From Bacteroidota bacterium (GTDB lineage Bacteria; Bacteroidota; Bacteroidia; Chitinophagales; Chitinophagaceae), in the NCBI GenBank assembly GCA_020161535.1, contig JAIUNW010000001.1, forward strand, positions 558,001 to 622,000: a DNA stretch of 64,000 bases, given 5' to 3'. The notes beneath the pieces are model-generated. The model did no database searches. It saw nothing but the letters and a program-made list of their open reading frames with translations, and was not told where the DNA came from. The position numbers were made by a program, and so were the translations under genes. Below, one piece after another: positions 36,161-45,941 of the stretch; within the stretch, counting starts at the first letter, position 1, and each line of letters starts with the position of its first letter.

Positions 36161-39100
36161 TTAAAATTTCAGATTCAGGTTGACACCAATGTTCCGATAA
36201 GTCGGTTCGGCGAGCGTAGTGCCGGCATAACCGTCGGGGTCCATATCAGGCACTTTGGTAAAGAGCAACAGGTTGCGCCCGGTGATCGAAATACTCACCG
36301 ACTTGAAAGGCGTGTGTTGAATGGTTTCTCTTTTCAGGTTGTAACCGATAACCACTTCACGCAGTTTCACAAAAGATCGCTTGTACATATTGGCGCCGTC
36401 GATGCCGTTGACATAGGTTGAGAATACCCAATCGATATAGTTGACTGCTGTGGTGTTCGGCGAAAACCGACGCGTATCGGAAATAATTTTTCCCTGCACA
36501 TCATATTGCACTTCGCCGCTGGTTACCACTACGCCTTTTCCAGTATACGTAGCGTTGCCTGCATAGGCATCATCGCGATAAGAATTGGCGGTTCCCGGAT
36601 GCATACCCCCTTCGTATAATTTCTGCTCCAGGCCATTGTACATGATACCGCCGATGCGACCATCGAGCGAAAAGCTGAGCGTAAATCCTTTGTAATTGAA
36701 ATTGTTGGCAATGCCCAGGATAAAATCAGGATCGGTATGGCCGATGTTCACCAACTGGTTGATGTATTTGGGTGTGCCATTGTCGTTGTACACGACCTCA
36801 CCATCGGGGCTTCGCTCCCAAGTCCAGCCACGATACACATCCACCCGTTCGCCTTTTTTGATGCCATTGCGAATCGGCTCGTCGTTGTACCATTCTTTGG
36901 CCCATTGGTGTGCGGTACTGTAGTTGGCTACCAGGTCCCACTTGAATATGCGATTCGAGACAGGTGTTGCGGTGAGCACCAATTCAACACCCTTCCGTTG
37001 CAACTTGTCGCCGTTTACAAAAAGTGAGTTGTAACCCGAGGCCGAAGAAATGGGTGCTGCAATGGCAAAATCTTTCTGCAAATAAGAGAAATAGGTAAAG
37101 TCGAAGCCGATCCGATTGTTGAAAAATTTCATCTCTGCGCCATACTCTTGCGAGAAAGTACTATTGGGCTTGATGGCTGCCTGGATTAAGGAGCCGGGTG
37201 ATACCAGGGAGGTATTGCTACCGTTCCACCGCGGACCGTTGGTGTACACCGGCAGGGTTGAATACCAATCGCGATAAGGATCGTCGTACAAATTGATATT
37301 GTCGCTCGATACCTGGGCCCAGGCGCCACGCAACTTCACATAAGAAATGAATTCGGGCATCTTGAACATATTGGAAACCACCAGTCCCAGCGATCCGGAA
37401 GGATAGATATAAGAGTTATTGGGTTTTTGCAGCGAACTGGTGACGTCGTTGCGCGCGGTGATACCCAGGTAAATGATGCGTTTATAGTCGGCATCAATAT
37501 AGCCGAACACACTGTTCACCATTTTTTCGCGGCGCTGGTTAATGGTTGTTACCGCGTTGATGCTATTGGCGAAATTATAGTTGGTGGGTACACTCAGGCC
37601 ATTGGTTTTGGCATTGCTATAACTCGCCGTTGTATAGCGGCTGCTTCCGCCCACCGATGCCGTGAGGTTGAAATCTTTACCAAATGTTTTTTTGTAGGTG
37701 AGCAAGGCATCGGTCACTACCTGAAAATTATTGGTCTTGCGTTCGGTGTAGTTGCCATCGAACTCGGCGTTGCCATAATAGATATAGCTCTTGGGGGTTT
37801 TCAAGGTAGACAATGCATTGTTGGTGATCACGCCACTCCGTACAAAGAAGGAAAGGTTTTTATTGATATCATAGGTTGCGTTTAACTGACCCGTTACCAC
37901 ATCATTGTTGTAGCCGTTTAAAGATTCATAAGCCAGGTACCAGGGATTGTTGTACCAGGTATAGTTGTAGTTGAATTGCTGCTGGTCTTTCACGCCGTAT
38001 TGGTAAAGACTGCCGCCCTGGTCGCGACCACCACCGGGTTGCCAGTAATTGCGTAAATCCCGGATATCAACATCGGGACCCATCCACAACAGGATATTAT
38101 AGAAAAAGTTATTGGCGCCGTAAAAGGTCTGCGGGTAGTTGGGTGAATATTGTTTGTTATAAGAAAGCGCGCCTTCGATTTTTATTTTGTCGGTCGCTTT
38201 GATACTACCTGATAAGCTGACCGTAGTAGAGTTCAGTTTGGTATTCGGCACCTGCCCTTTCTGGTAGAGATGGGTGAGCGAAATCCGATAGTCGGCGATG
38301 TCATTCTTGCCTGCTATCGATACGTTGTTGGTGGTCAGCAATTCGTTGTTGAGAAAATTTTTGAGGTTGTTTTGTCCGCGGGAAATTGCCGGCAATGGTT
38401 TATAGTGGCTTTCATCTGTAAAGCCTTGTTGGGTGAAACTATAGGTATTGTCGGGATCGTAGGGACTATTGTACTGCGGATATTCGTTGTAACCACTGGT
38501 TGTGCTACTATTGGCAACATCAAGCTTGGGGCCCCATACATACCCATAGTCATCGTACCAGCCGCCACCGCCTTTGCCGTTGATGAACGCGTAGTAGCCA
38601 CCCCAGCCCATGCCGTATTGCTTTTGCGTTTCGGGCACGCGCAGAAAGCCCGCCTGGAACTGCGTTGTCGTATTAAACGTTACTTCTACGCCTTTGCCAC
38701 CCGCCTTTCCTTTTTTGGTGGTGATCATGATGGCACCATTGATACCAAGGGTACCATAGAGGGCTGCAGCAGCGGTACCTTTAAGTACGTTGACGCTTTC
38801 AATGTCGTTGGCGTTGAGGTTCCAGAAATCAAAATTGTCTTTGTCGGTAGGTACGCCATCTACCACCACCAGGGTCTTTTCGCCCCGCAGCAGGATGTCT
38901 GCGTTTTCGAACAGGTTGCTCTTGGTGGCAATATTGAGGCCGGCCACTTTACCGACCATATTGCCGATGACATTGGGCTCGGGTGCTTTTTCAAGGGCGG
39001 CACCTTTCACCTCCTGGGTAGCATAAGAAATCCGTTGTTTTTCTTTCTTGATACCCAGGGCGGTGACCACCACTTCGGGGTCGTAGTTGACCCGGGGCTG

Positions 39101-39424
39101 CATCGAGATACTGATATCCCGATCAGCGGTGGCTGCCACTTCCTGCGGCTCATATCCCACGTAGGAAATAACGAGGATAGCACCTTCGGTGACGGAGATA
39201 CTGAAGTTTCCGCCGGCATCGGTGGTCACCGACCGATTGGTTTTTTTCTCGGTGATGGTGGCGCCGGCCAGGGGATTACCGTTTTGGTCGCGCACCTGGC
39301 CTTTTACGACAATGGCGGCCGTTTCGGTGAATGGTCTCTCTGCAAATGCGGTTTCAAAGCGGGTAAGCAGCAGGCAAAACAGTACAATCCTGCAAAGGAT
39401 CGTGGTGGGCAATCGCTTTCTCAT
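36161..39424 (-). CDS. SusC/RagA TonB-dependent transporter (operon A)
   Basis: A 1087-residue outer-membrane importer and first gene of the 12-gene operon. Signal peptide (about 1-28), carboxypeptidase-D-like domain (VKGQVRDQNGNPLAGATI, about 40-120), plug with VLKGTAAAALYGTLGINGAI, then a 22-strand barrel ending in LNLKF. The N-terminal domain lacks an STN extension, so signalling is probably through the AraC regulator rather than an anti-sigma factor. ATG 39424 provides the signal peptide; codons to 39478 do not. Confidence 0.93.
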   Translation of the reverse strand: MRKRLPTTILCRIVLFCLLLTRFETAFAERPFTETAAIVVKGQVRDQNGNPLAGATITEKKTNRSVTTDAGGNFSISVTEGAILVISYVGYEPQEVAATADRDISISMQPRVNYDPEVVVTALGIKKEKQRISYATQEVKGAALEKAPEPNVIGNMVGKVAGLNIATKSNLFENADILLRGEKTLVVVDGVPTDKDNFDFWNLNANDIESVNVLKGTAAAALYGTLGINGAIMITTKKGKAGGKGVEVTFNTTTQFQAGFLRVPETQKQYGMGWGGYYAFINGKGGGGWYDDYGYVWGPKLDVANSSTTSGYNEYPQYNSPYDPDNTYSFTQQGFTDESHYKPLPAISRGQNNLKNFLNNELLTTNNVSIAGKNDIADYRISLTHLYQKGQVPNTKLNSTTVSLSGSIKATDKIKIEGALSYNKQYSPNYPQTFYGANNFFYNILLWMGPDVDIRDLRNYWQPGGGRDQGGSLYQYGVKDQQQFNYNYTWYNNPWYLAYESLNGYNNDVVTGQLNATYDINKNLSFFVRSGVITNNALSTLKTPKSYIYYGNAEFDGNYTERKTNNFQVVTDALLTYKKTFGKDFNLTASVGGSSRYTTASYSNAKTNGLSVPTNYNFANSINAVTTINQRREKMVNSVFGYIDADYKRIIYLGITARNDVTSSLQKPNNSYIYPSGSLGLVVSNMFKMPEFISYVKLRGAWAQVSSDNINLYDDPYRDWYSTLPVYTNGPRWNGSNTSLVSPGSLIQAAIKPNSTFSQEYGAEMKFFNNRIGFDFTYFSYLQKDFAIAAPISSASGYNSLFVNGDKLQRKGVELVLTATPVSNRIFKWDLVANYSTAHQWAKEWYNDEPIRNGIKKGERVDVYRGWTWERSPDGEVVYNDNGTPKYINQLVNIGHTDPDFILGIANNFNYKGFTLSFSLDGRIGGIMYNGLEQKLYEGGMHPGTANSYRDDAYAGNATYTGKGVVVTSGEVQYDVQGKIISDTRRFSPNTTAVNYIDWVFSTYVNGIDGANMYKRSFVKLREVVIGYNLKRETIQHTPFKSVSISITGRNLLLFTKVPDMDPDGYAGTTLAEPTYRNIGVNLNLKF

Positions 39425-39451
39425 CTTGGCAGTTTTAATCGTTGATGTTAC

Positions 39452-39479
39452 CAAAACTAAATGGCTGCCCGAAAGCAAA
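39452..39479 (-). promoter_or_regulatory. Candidate Bacteroidota promoter for operon A
   Basis: On the minus strand a perfect -7 box TAGTTTTG (TAnnTTTG) occupies 39459-39452, about 28 bp before the susC ATG. A TTTG lies at 39479-39476, only 16 bp upstream, shorter than the usual 19-21, so the -33 element is uncertain. The 142-bp divergent region also carries a weaker TATATTTA box facing the AraC gene. Confidence 0.5.
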
Positions 39480-39566
39480 CCACCATTTTGCGCGGGATAA
39501 CATATACTTTTTTAGCAAAATGAATAGAATCTCTGGTATATTTAAGTACCAAATCGACTTTGCGGT

Positions 39567-40436
39567 ATGAAGCCTGCGCTCGAGCATTTGCCAAGAGAAA
39601 CAGACCAATCTTTCGTTGTCAAGTATTTTGACTACAGCTTCTACCCTACGCCCTGGCACTATCATCCCGAGTACGAAATAGTATTGGTCACAGAAAGCAC
39701 GGGCACCCGTTTCATTGGCGACCATATTACCGATTTCAAACCGGGCGACCTGGCATTTATCGGGCCAAATATTCCGCATACCTATCGCAATGAAGACAGT
39801 TATTACGAAGCCGGTTCTACCCAACGCGCCAAATCAATCGTTATCCATTTCACCGAAGAATCATTGGGCCGTGATTTTTTGTCGTTGCCGGAGGCAAAGC
39901 CGGTGCTGGCGGTGCTAAAAAGATCTTTGTCGGCCCTGGAAGTAACCGGTGAAACCAACAAAAGAATATCGCAGCAATTGGTCGACATTGTTTCCCAATC
40001 CGGCCTGAAACGATGGCTCAGCCTGGTGGACATTTTGAACGAATTGGCTTGGTCTTCCGAAGTGGCGCCCATCACGCAAACAACCCAGGTCGGTTACAAC
40101 GAAAAGGAGTCGAAACGGCTCTGCCATATTTTCGACTGGGTGACCGAAAATTTTCAGCGCAATATCAAGTTGTCGGAGGCGGCTCATATTGCCGGTATGA
40201 ACGAGAATGCCTTTTCGCGTTTCTTTTCGTTACGTACGCGAAAAACCTTCAGCAGTTTTGTACAGGAATTGCGATTGAAGAAAGCGGCTGAATTATTGGT
40301 CGATAACAATATGACGATTACCGAAGTGTGCTACGAATGTGGCTACAATAATATCTCCAATTTCAACCGACAGTTTCTGCATTACTACCAGATGAACCCA
40401 CTCAAATACCGCCAGGCCTTTTTGAAAAAACTATAA
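39567..40436 (+). CDS. AraC-family regulator with cupin sensor
   Basis: A 289-residue activator. The N-terminal cupin-like effector domain (PTPWHYHPEYEIVLVTESTG, GDLAFIGPNIPHTYRN) precedes two C-terminal helix-turn-helix motifs (IKLSEAAHIAGMNENAFSRF and MTITEVCYECGYNNISNFNR). It is divergent from the SusC-headed operon and the obvious regulator of it, probably responding to a sugar or breakdown product. Its 3' end overlaps the convergent AHSA1 gene by 6 bp. Confidence 0.92.
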   Translation: MKPALEHLPRETDQSFVVKYFDYSFYPTPWHYHPEYEIVLVTESTGTRFIGDHITDFKPGDLAFIGPNIPHTYRNEDSYYEAGSTQRAKSIVIHFTEESLGRDFLSLPEAKPVLAVLKRSLSALEVTGETNKRISQQLVDIVSQSGLKRWLSLVDILNELAWSSEVAPITQTTQVGYNEKESKRLCHIFDWVTENFQRNIKLSEAAHIAGMNENAFSRFFSLRTRKTFSSFVQELRLKKAAELLVDNNMTITEVCYECGYNNISNFNRQFLHYYQMNPLKYRQAFLKKL

Positions 40437-40937
40437 GGCTTTTTGTCTGTTCAATAATTCATCGAGTTGGTTAAAATCGGTCGTCATCCCTTCTTTAAAG
40501 CCCATGGCGATGGTTGCTTCGAGGGCTTCGAATGAATCGAAACGGAGCAGCATATTGACCAGTGTCGTCTTTTCCTGTTGAAGAAAACTATTCGTCATTA
40601 GGTTCTGCGGAAATGCGGGATTGATGGTGCCGTTTTCATCGCAAAACCCGTCTCGCTGGCTAAAGGATTTTTCCTGGTCGATGGTCAGGTAGTCGGCCCG
40701 GCTCCAGTGTTTTTCGCCGGCGGGTCCTACCATGGCATAGAGCCAGTATCCACCCACCCGAAAGTCCATGGTCTTGGTTTCAGCACGCCAGGGTTGGGGG
40801 CCCCACCACTGGTCGAGCAGTTCCGATTCTGTCCAGGCGCGCCATACCAGGGGCAGGTTGGCGGCAAATTCACGCTGAATGTGAATGGTATTGTCTTCTT
40901 TGTTGACGGTAAAGTCAAAAAATAGTGAGGCGTTCAT
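40431..40937 (-). CDS. SRPBCC (AHSA1-like) protein
   Basis: A 168-residue START/AHSA1-fold protein (INFLUENCED by N-terminal [20 protein letters not shown] and [10 protein letters not shown]). Such proteins bind hydrophobic ligands or act as cochaperone-like factors, and are commonly encoded behind an ArsR-type regulator, as here with a 4-bp overlap. The C-terminus contains [20 protein letters not shown] and [13 protein letters not shown], typical of the family. The ligand is not evident. Confidence 0.88.
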   Translation of the reverse strand: MNASLFFDFTVNKEDNTIHIQREFAANLPLVWRAWTESELLDQWWGPQPWRAETKTMDFRVGGYWLYAMVGPAGEKHWSRADYLTIDQEKSFSQRDGFCDENGTINPAFPQNLMTNSFLQQEKTTLVNMLLRFDSFEALEATIAMGFKEGMTTDFNQLDELLNRQKAL

Positions 40938-41254
40938 TTTTTTCGCTTTTTTATGGTGGTCAATACATGATCCAGTTGGTTAAATCTTGTTTCCCAGATT
41001 TGGCGGAACTGTTCCAGCCATTGGTCGATTTCTTTCATCTTTTTAATTTCCAGGCTGTAATAAATTTCCCGGCCATTGTGGGCTTGCTTCACCAGTTCGC
41101 ATTCGGTTAATATGCGCAGGTGTTTTGACACCGCTTGCCTGGTGCTGTTGAAATTTTCGGCAATGGCATTGGGGGTCATGGCCTGAACGGCAATAAGTGC
41201 GATGATGGCCCGACGGGTGGGGTCAGCAATGGCCTGAAAAATATCCCTTCTCAT
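40934..41254 (-). CDS. ArsR-family winged-helix repressor
   Basis: A 106-residue winged-helix regulator ([50 protein letters not shown]) lacking the metal-binding cysteines of ArsR/SmtB sensors. It belongs to the branch that accompanies AHSA1 proteins. It probably binds the palindrome at 41273-41318 directly upstream and represses its own operon. Confidence 0.9.
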   Translation of the reverse strand: MRRDIFQAIADPTRRAIIALIAVQAMTPNAIAENFNSTRQAVSKHLRILTECELVKQAHNGREIYYSLEIKKMKEIDQWLEQFRQIWETRFNQLDHVLTTIKKRKK

Positions 41255-41272
41255 TGGGCAAAGTGTTTAAAA

Positions 41273-41318
41273 TAAGAAACCATTTGATTGCAAATATATG
41301 CAACCAAATGGTTTCTTA
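41273..41318 (-). promoter_or_regulatory. Large palindromic operator overlapping a -7 box, upstream of arsR
   Basis: Twenty-base arms at 41273-41292 and 41299-41318 are complementary except at one position, around a 6-bp AT centre. The right arm is TGCAACCAAATGGTTTCTTA. On the minus strand the centre contains TATATTTG, a perfect TAnnTTTG box, 18 bp inside the palindrome, so a bound dimer pair would block transcription. The site lies 19 bp before the ArsR ATG. Confidence 0.8.
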
Positions 41319-41393
41319 TACTTTTTTCTGAATTTTTTTAAAAAATTATTGCCAATAAAACCAGGGAATTATCATGGCACTGTTTTACCATGG

Positions 41394-44090
41394 CTAAAAC
41401 TCCATTCTAAGGGAAAGAAAAATATTCCTACCCACCAGCGGGGTTCTACCAAAAGTCTGGTACAAAGGATTGTCTCGATAAATGAGCAAAAATTCACGCT
41501 TATCAAAAAGGTTCTCCACTTTGAGCCGGATATTGAGTTTGTGGGCGGGAATGCTTTTCAATAACTCCAGGTCAGCAAATAGAATATTCGTTGCATTTGC
41601 TACACCCGAATTGTTATTATAGTGTTCAACCGAGATATTGCCACTATAGGTTTTGAAGAAGCTGCCTTTTACCAACAGGCTATTTTTCCAACTGGTCGTT
41701 TTACTGAATCCCTGGTCTTTCAAAGATGCCGGCAATTTGTTACCAAACACGACGAAGTCAGATTGGCCGGTCACAAACCATTTCTTGTTCCAGTTTTTTT
41801 GCAATTTCAAGCTCATACCTGCCGAAATGTATTTCGACTTTTCCACGACATCGCTTACCAGCGACAATCGGTTGCCGGTGTTAATATTGCCCGCCCATGT
41901 CACTTTCGTGCCGATAAACACCAGGGGGAAAATATAATCCACGTATGCATTATAAGAACTGGTCGATGTCGTTTTCAACACCGAATCGATGTTAATGGCA
42001 ACCAGCTCACTATAAGCCGGGCGGTACACCTGGGGTGTAAAATCAATGGATCCGCCCTGACTAACAGAAAGGGATGAATGGGGAAAGGTAAAAGACAAAA
42101 AGTGATTGAGTGATAGGCGATTCTCCGGCACGGTCGACTGCAGGTGTCTGGCATATTGCGCTATGCCGGTAGGAAACAATTGTGAAGGCAAAGCAAATAT
42201 TTGTCTCGGGCTCCGATTCCAAACCAAATTAACATTGGACTCAGCAACTTTACTCCACCTGCTTTTTTGCGAAACATTGATATCGTACACAGGCATCAGC
42301 ACCCGCTTGTGCTTCACTTCTTCTTCCAGGTCAACCATCGATAATCCCCCTTTCACATCCAGCAAAAACGGCAGATACATGGCTTTAAAAGGATAGGCGA
42401 AACCAGACTGCAGGGTGCCGATCGTGTAAATCCCCTGGTGTGAATAAGACGGCATCCACACCGGTGGCAGCCCGGCATCGGTCGCTGTAAATTGCAAGTC
42501 AGTATTCAATTGGGTTCGCCGGAAATCGTAAAACAGGTTATAAGGAATCGCTTTTTTACGCTTTTTCCTGATAAACTGGGCTTTTCCTTTCGCAAACAAA
42601 CTACTGTTCAGGTAAGACTGGTGAAGCTGGTCATACGCAGAGTCGGGCAAGCCAAATGGCTCCTTCCAGCTACTTGAAAAGCCAAACAAGGTTTGGGGAA
42701 GGCGGTAAAACCCGTACTGTAGGTCAACCTGTATCGCTGTTTCAGCCGTCATCCGACTGGTATAATTCAACGCACCACCAATGGAATGAAACTGGTTCCT
42801 AATAGCTGAATTGGCAAACAATTGTTGACCGTGCTGGCGCACCAGGTTATCACTATAAGCATTCGACCAGTCTTTCGTGTAGCCTATTTTCCATTCCAGC
42901 GACGACTTTGTATTGAAATCCACGCGCAGCTTTTCTGACACCTGCAAAAGCGAGGGATTGATATGCACTTGATTCATCGTATTCCTGTTGAAGAAAGCAT
43001 TTCCCGAAAAAATAGAAGAGCTGTCGGTATTTTGCTGGCTTTGCCGATCAGAAACATAAGCAATCTCGGTCACCGAAGAAACTTTCTTGCCCAAAAAAGT
43101 ATTGACCTGGAAGCGATTGTCAAATAGCTGGTTGCGGATATATCGACTGGTGGGAAATTCCTGGATACCGAATAGATAAGACTGCATGGACCCCTGCTCC
43201 GCATCCATATACAAATCACCTTTTAACTGCCGCTGTTCCTGATAAGAAGCGGCCCGACCGTAATTATTCCCGTTTAGGATATTACCAAATTTTGCCTTCG
43301 AACCCAACTTAAATAATACAGGATTAAACAGGTAACGGCCGAGGGTACCAGCGCCCGCCTCGCCATCGCCAAACAACACCAATGCATGTTCCTTTTTTAA
43401 TGCCAGGTTTACAAATACCTGGTCATCGCCGGTTAAACCCTTCAACTTCTTGTTCAGGTTTTGTTTTTCCAGGGCTTGAACATATTTGATAACATGGAGC
43501 GGCATATTTTTCAGCAGCAGGTCGGTATTATCCGCAAACAATTCCTCGCCGTCAATGAGGATTTTCGGCACGGGTTGATTTTTATACAGCAAAACGCCTT
43601 TTTCATTAATTCGAAAGCCGGGCAAACCAGCGATGATTTCACCCAGTTTTCTTTGCCCGGGTTCTTTAAAACTCTCCACATTAAAAAAAGTGGAATCACC
43701 ACTTTTCCAGACAGCCCGATCTGCTTCAACGACAACGGCCTTCAATGCTGGCTGTATGGTAAGGGTGAAAGAAAGCTGGAATTTTTGCGGCTTATTGACA
43801 CGCAACTCAACGGTGTCGCTGCGATAGCCTGTGTAACTGGCGATAACGAGTATCGTGTCGGGTTTTGTATACCGCAGGGCGAAATCAACCACCGTGCGCT
43901 CGTCAGCGTTTTTGAAAGCCATCAACCGGTTCGATCCTTTTTGCACTACTTTAATAGAACTGCTTGGCAATCGCTCGTTTTTTTCATTCCGAACCTGCAC
44001 GGCCAGCTCTACCAAGCCTTGCTGGCTAAAAGCAAAATTAGCCGCCAAAATAAGGAGAATTGAAAATAATAACTGCTTCGATCTTGTCAT
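41394..44090 (-). CDS. TonB-dependent outer-membrane receptor
   Basis: An 898-residue outer-membrane protein of the CarboxypepD_reg-like/TonB receptor type that accompanies GLPGLI proteins. Signal peptide (SKQLLFSILLILAANFAFSQ), N-terminal beta-sandwich (about 25-120), a plug-like region (GEIIAGLPGFRINEKGVLLY, ILIDGEELFADN) and a barrel ending in LSLRMEF. It is not a SusC and has no SusD partner. Its ATG overlaps the stop of the GLPGLI gene by 4 bp. Confidence 0.88.
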   Translation of the reverse strand: MTRSKQLLFSILLILAANFAFSQQGLVELAVQVRNEKNERLPSSSIKVVQKGSNRLMAFKNADERTVVDFALRYTKPDTILVIASYTGYRSDTVELRVNKPQKFQLSFTLTIQPALKAVVVEADRAVWKSGDSTFFNVESFKEPGQRKLGEIIAGLPGFRINEKGVLLYKNQPVPKILIDGEELFADNTDLLLKNMPLHVIKYVQALEKQNLNKKLKGLTGDDQVFVNLALKKEHALVLFGDGEAGAGTLGRYLFNPVLFKLGSKAKFGNILNGNNYGRAASYQEQRQLKGDLYMDAEQGSMQSYLFGIQEFPTSRYIRNQLFDNRFQVNTFLGKKVSSVTEIAYVSDRQSQQNTDSSSIFSGNAFFNRNTMNQVHINPSLLQVSEKLRVDFNTKSSLEWKIGYTKDWSNAYSDNLVRQHGQQLFANSAIRNQFHSIGGALNYTSRMTAETAIQVDLQYGFYRLPQTLFGFSSSWKEPFGLPDSAYDQLHQSYLNSSLFAKGKAQFIRKKRKKAIPYNLFYDFRRTQLNTDLQFTATDAGLPPVWMPSYSHQGIYTIGTLQSGFAYPFKAMYLPFLLDVKGGLSMVDLEEEVKHKRVLMPVYDINVSQKSRWSKVAESNVNLVWNRSPRQIFALPSQLFPTGIAQYARHLQSTVPENRLSLNHFLSFTFPHSSLSVSQGGSIDFTPQVYRPAYSELVAINIDSVLKTTSTSSYNAYVDYIFPLVFIGTKVTWAGNINTGNRLSLVSDVVEKSKYISAGMSLKLQKNWNKKWFVTGQSDFVVFGNKLPASLKDQGFSKTTSWKNSLLVKGSFFKTYSGNISVEHYNNNSGVANATNILFADLELLKSIPAHKLNIRLKVENLFDKREFLLIYRDNPLYQTFGRTPLVGRNIFLSLRMEF

Positions 44091-44869
44091 GGCTGGTTCA
44101 TGATATCGGATTTCATTTTTTCAGTTAAAATAGTTTGACTATTTTGAGTCACCTCATAAAATTTAGCTTTTTTAAATATATCCGGCCAGAAAAATGCAGG
44201 ATCAATCGGTTCATCTACCTTGAGCTCTATGAGTTGATAGGTTGTCTTAGTAATATCGCTGCTGAATTGAACGATCGTTCCAGGAACATCGATTAGGCCG
44301 TCCATACCAAATCCCAATTTTACATCCGGATAATACCATATTTCACAATATATTTTCTCGCCCAACATTTGAAGCGCGTGCTTACAAAGCAATCCATTAA
44401 TCAACCGCGTTTCCGGTAAAATTTTCCATATCGATTGAGCCGCTTTATATTTTGTTGTGGTAAACGCAGGTTCAATTATCGTTGTACAAAAAAAAGACCA
44501 TACACGCAATGAATCAGTATGATAGACATTTACGAATTGCATGGTATCCATGCAAAAACCATAGATATAGCTGCCTTTACTAGTGGCGAACTCTATAGTA
44601 CCAGTTGGATATTGAGCTAGGTACAAAGGTTTCCAAAAGCTAATCACTTTTGATCCAGCTTTGTAAAGAAATCCTTCAAAATCCAACTGAATTTCTTTGT
44701 TTGTTTTTTCATCCAAGGCAACAGATTCAATTCGCCTTATCGAATAACGCGCCTCGATATTTTGCGCGCGCGCATTCACCAAAAGGACAGAAAAAATAAT
44801 TACACAGATTAAATGGCGTTTCTTTTGTTTGTTTGCCACTTCACGAAATATATCAACGGGAGAAGTCAT
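44087..44869 (-). CDS. GLPGLI-family exported protein, copy 1
   Basis: A 260-residue protein of the GLPGLI family, named for a motif present here in degenerate form (FGMDGLIDVPGTIV). The signal segment is KKRHLICVIIFSVLLVNARA followed by QNIEARYSI. It shares over most of its length the order of blocks seen in the copy at 45126-45893 (SKVISFWKPLYLA, LPETRLINGLLCKHAL, DEPIDPAFFWPDIFKKAKF). The ATG at 44869 is used. It is translationally coupled to the TonB receptor. Confidence 0.85.
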   Translation of the reverse strand: MTSPVDIFREVANKQKKRHLICVIIFSVLLVNARAQNIEARYSIRRIESVALDEKTNKEIQLDFEGFLYKAGSKVISFWKPLYLAQYPTGTIEFATSKGSYIYGFCMDTMQFVNVYHTDSLRVWSFFCTTIIEPAFTTTKYKAAQSIWKILPETRLINGLLCKHALQMLGEKIYCEIWYYPDVKLGFGMDGLIDVPGTIVQFSSDITKTTYQLIELKVDEPIDPAFFWPDIFKKAKFYEVTQNSQTILTEKMKSDIMNQP

Positions 44870-45125
44870 GTACAATAATTAATATCTTTCTAACAATATA
44901 TATAAGTACCGCCATCAGCGTTAAGAAAAATTAGACAGTTTAGTAGCTATCAGCCGAAAATAAAAAAGAGTGCGACATTTTATTCTTAGGTGACCGTCTA
45001 ATTGAAGAAAAAACGCTTCCACACATCCAAAGCAATGTTTCACCATTGTCCAAAAATGTTACGCATAAATTCTAATCACGTTTAAAATATCTCATTTTAT
45101 TTCAAAAGGACAGGTTTCAATAGCG

Positions 45126-45893
45126 TCATGGTTGGCTCATGATAGCAGACTTCTTGGTGTCGCTTGCCGATGGCTTAGTCGACTGGTTTTCGTCAACGAA
45201 TTTTGCCTTTTTAAAAATTGCCGGCCAAAAAACGGATGGATCAATCGGCTCATCTATTTTGAGTTCTGTCAGGTGATAAGATGTGTTGGAGGTTTCGCTG
45301 GTATACGCTACGATGATGCCTGGAACATTGAATTCACCAAGCAAACCAAATCCCAATTCAACACCCGGGTAATACCATAAGTCGCTTATTACCTTTTCAC
45401 CAAACAAGTCAAGGGCATGCTTGCATTCCAACCCATTAATCATTCGCGTTTCCGGTAATAGCTTCCACCCTGACCTCAATTTTTTGTATTTCAACGTTGT
45501 GAAATCCTGGGCACCCATGACTGTACCCCAAAAACCCCAACGCCGCAAAGAATCAGTATGGTACAGATTTACACGCTGCATGGTATCCATCATTAGGAGA
45601 TAATTAGAAGCAAAATCAGCTTCACGGTATTCTATCATTCCTCTGGGATATAAAGCCAGGTACAAAGGCTTCCAAAAACTAATCACTTTTGCACCCGACT
45701 TATAAACGAAGCCCTCATACTCAAGCACAAACTCTTTTGTTGTTTTTTCGTCCAGGGGAAGGAATATCTTTTCCTTGATCGAATAACGCGCCTCGATATT
45801 TTGCGCGTGAACAGTCGGCACATGTCCAAATAAGAACAGCGCAACCGTTACTAACCAGATCGTCCAAAAATCAATATTCGATCTTCTCCACAT
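45126..45893 (-). CDS. GLPGLI-family exported protein, copy 2
   Basis: A 255-residue paralog of copy 1, upstream on the same strand with a 256-bp gap (44870-45125) that is AT-rich and holds no gene I can see. A hydrophobic signal (TIWLVTVALFLFGHVPTVHA) leads into QNIEARYSI. The blocks KVISFWKPLYLALYPRGMIE and LPETRMINGLECKHAL match copy 1. The family motif reads GFGLLGEFNVPGII. The function of GLPGLI proteins is unknown; they track with TonB receptors of unknown cargo. Confidence 0.85.
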   Translation of the reverse strand: MWRRSNIDFWTIWLVTVALFLFGHVPTVHAQNIEARYSIKEKIFLPLDEKTTKEFVLEYEGFVYKSGAKVISFWKPLYLALYPRGMIEYREADFASNYLLMMDTMQRVNLYHTDSLRRWGFWGTVMGAQDFTTLKYKKLRSGWKLLPETRMINGLECKHALDLFGEKVISDLWYYPGVELGFGLLGEFNVPGIIVAYTSETSNTSYHLTELKIDEPIDPSVFWPAIFKKAKFVDENQSTKPSASDTKKSAIMSQP

Positions 45894-45941
45894 CTAGAAA
45901 CTTTTATTTGCATTAACTACTAGCCAAGCCATTCGTAAAAA

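Noticed and set aside
38270..39445. A 391-residue + strand open frame opposite susC of operon A
   Set aside because: It mirrors a strongly supported SusC domain order; its composition (many His/Val/Phe runs) has no domain pattern.
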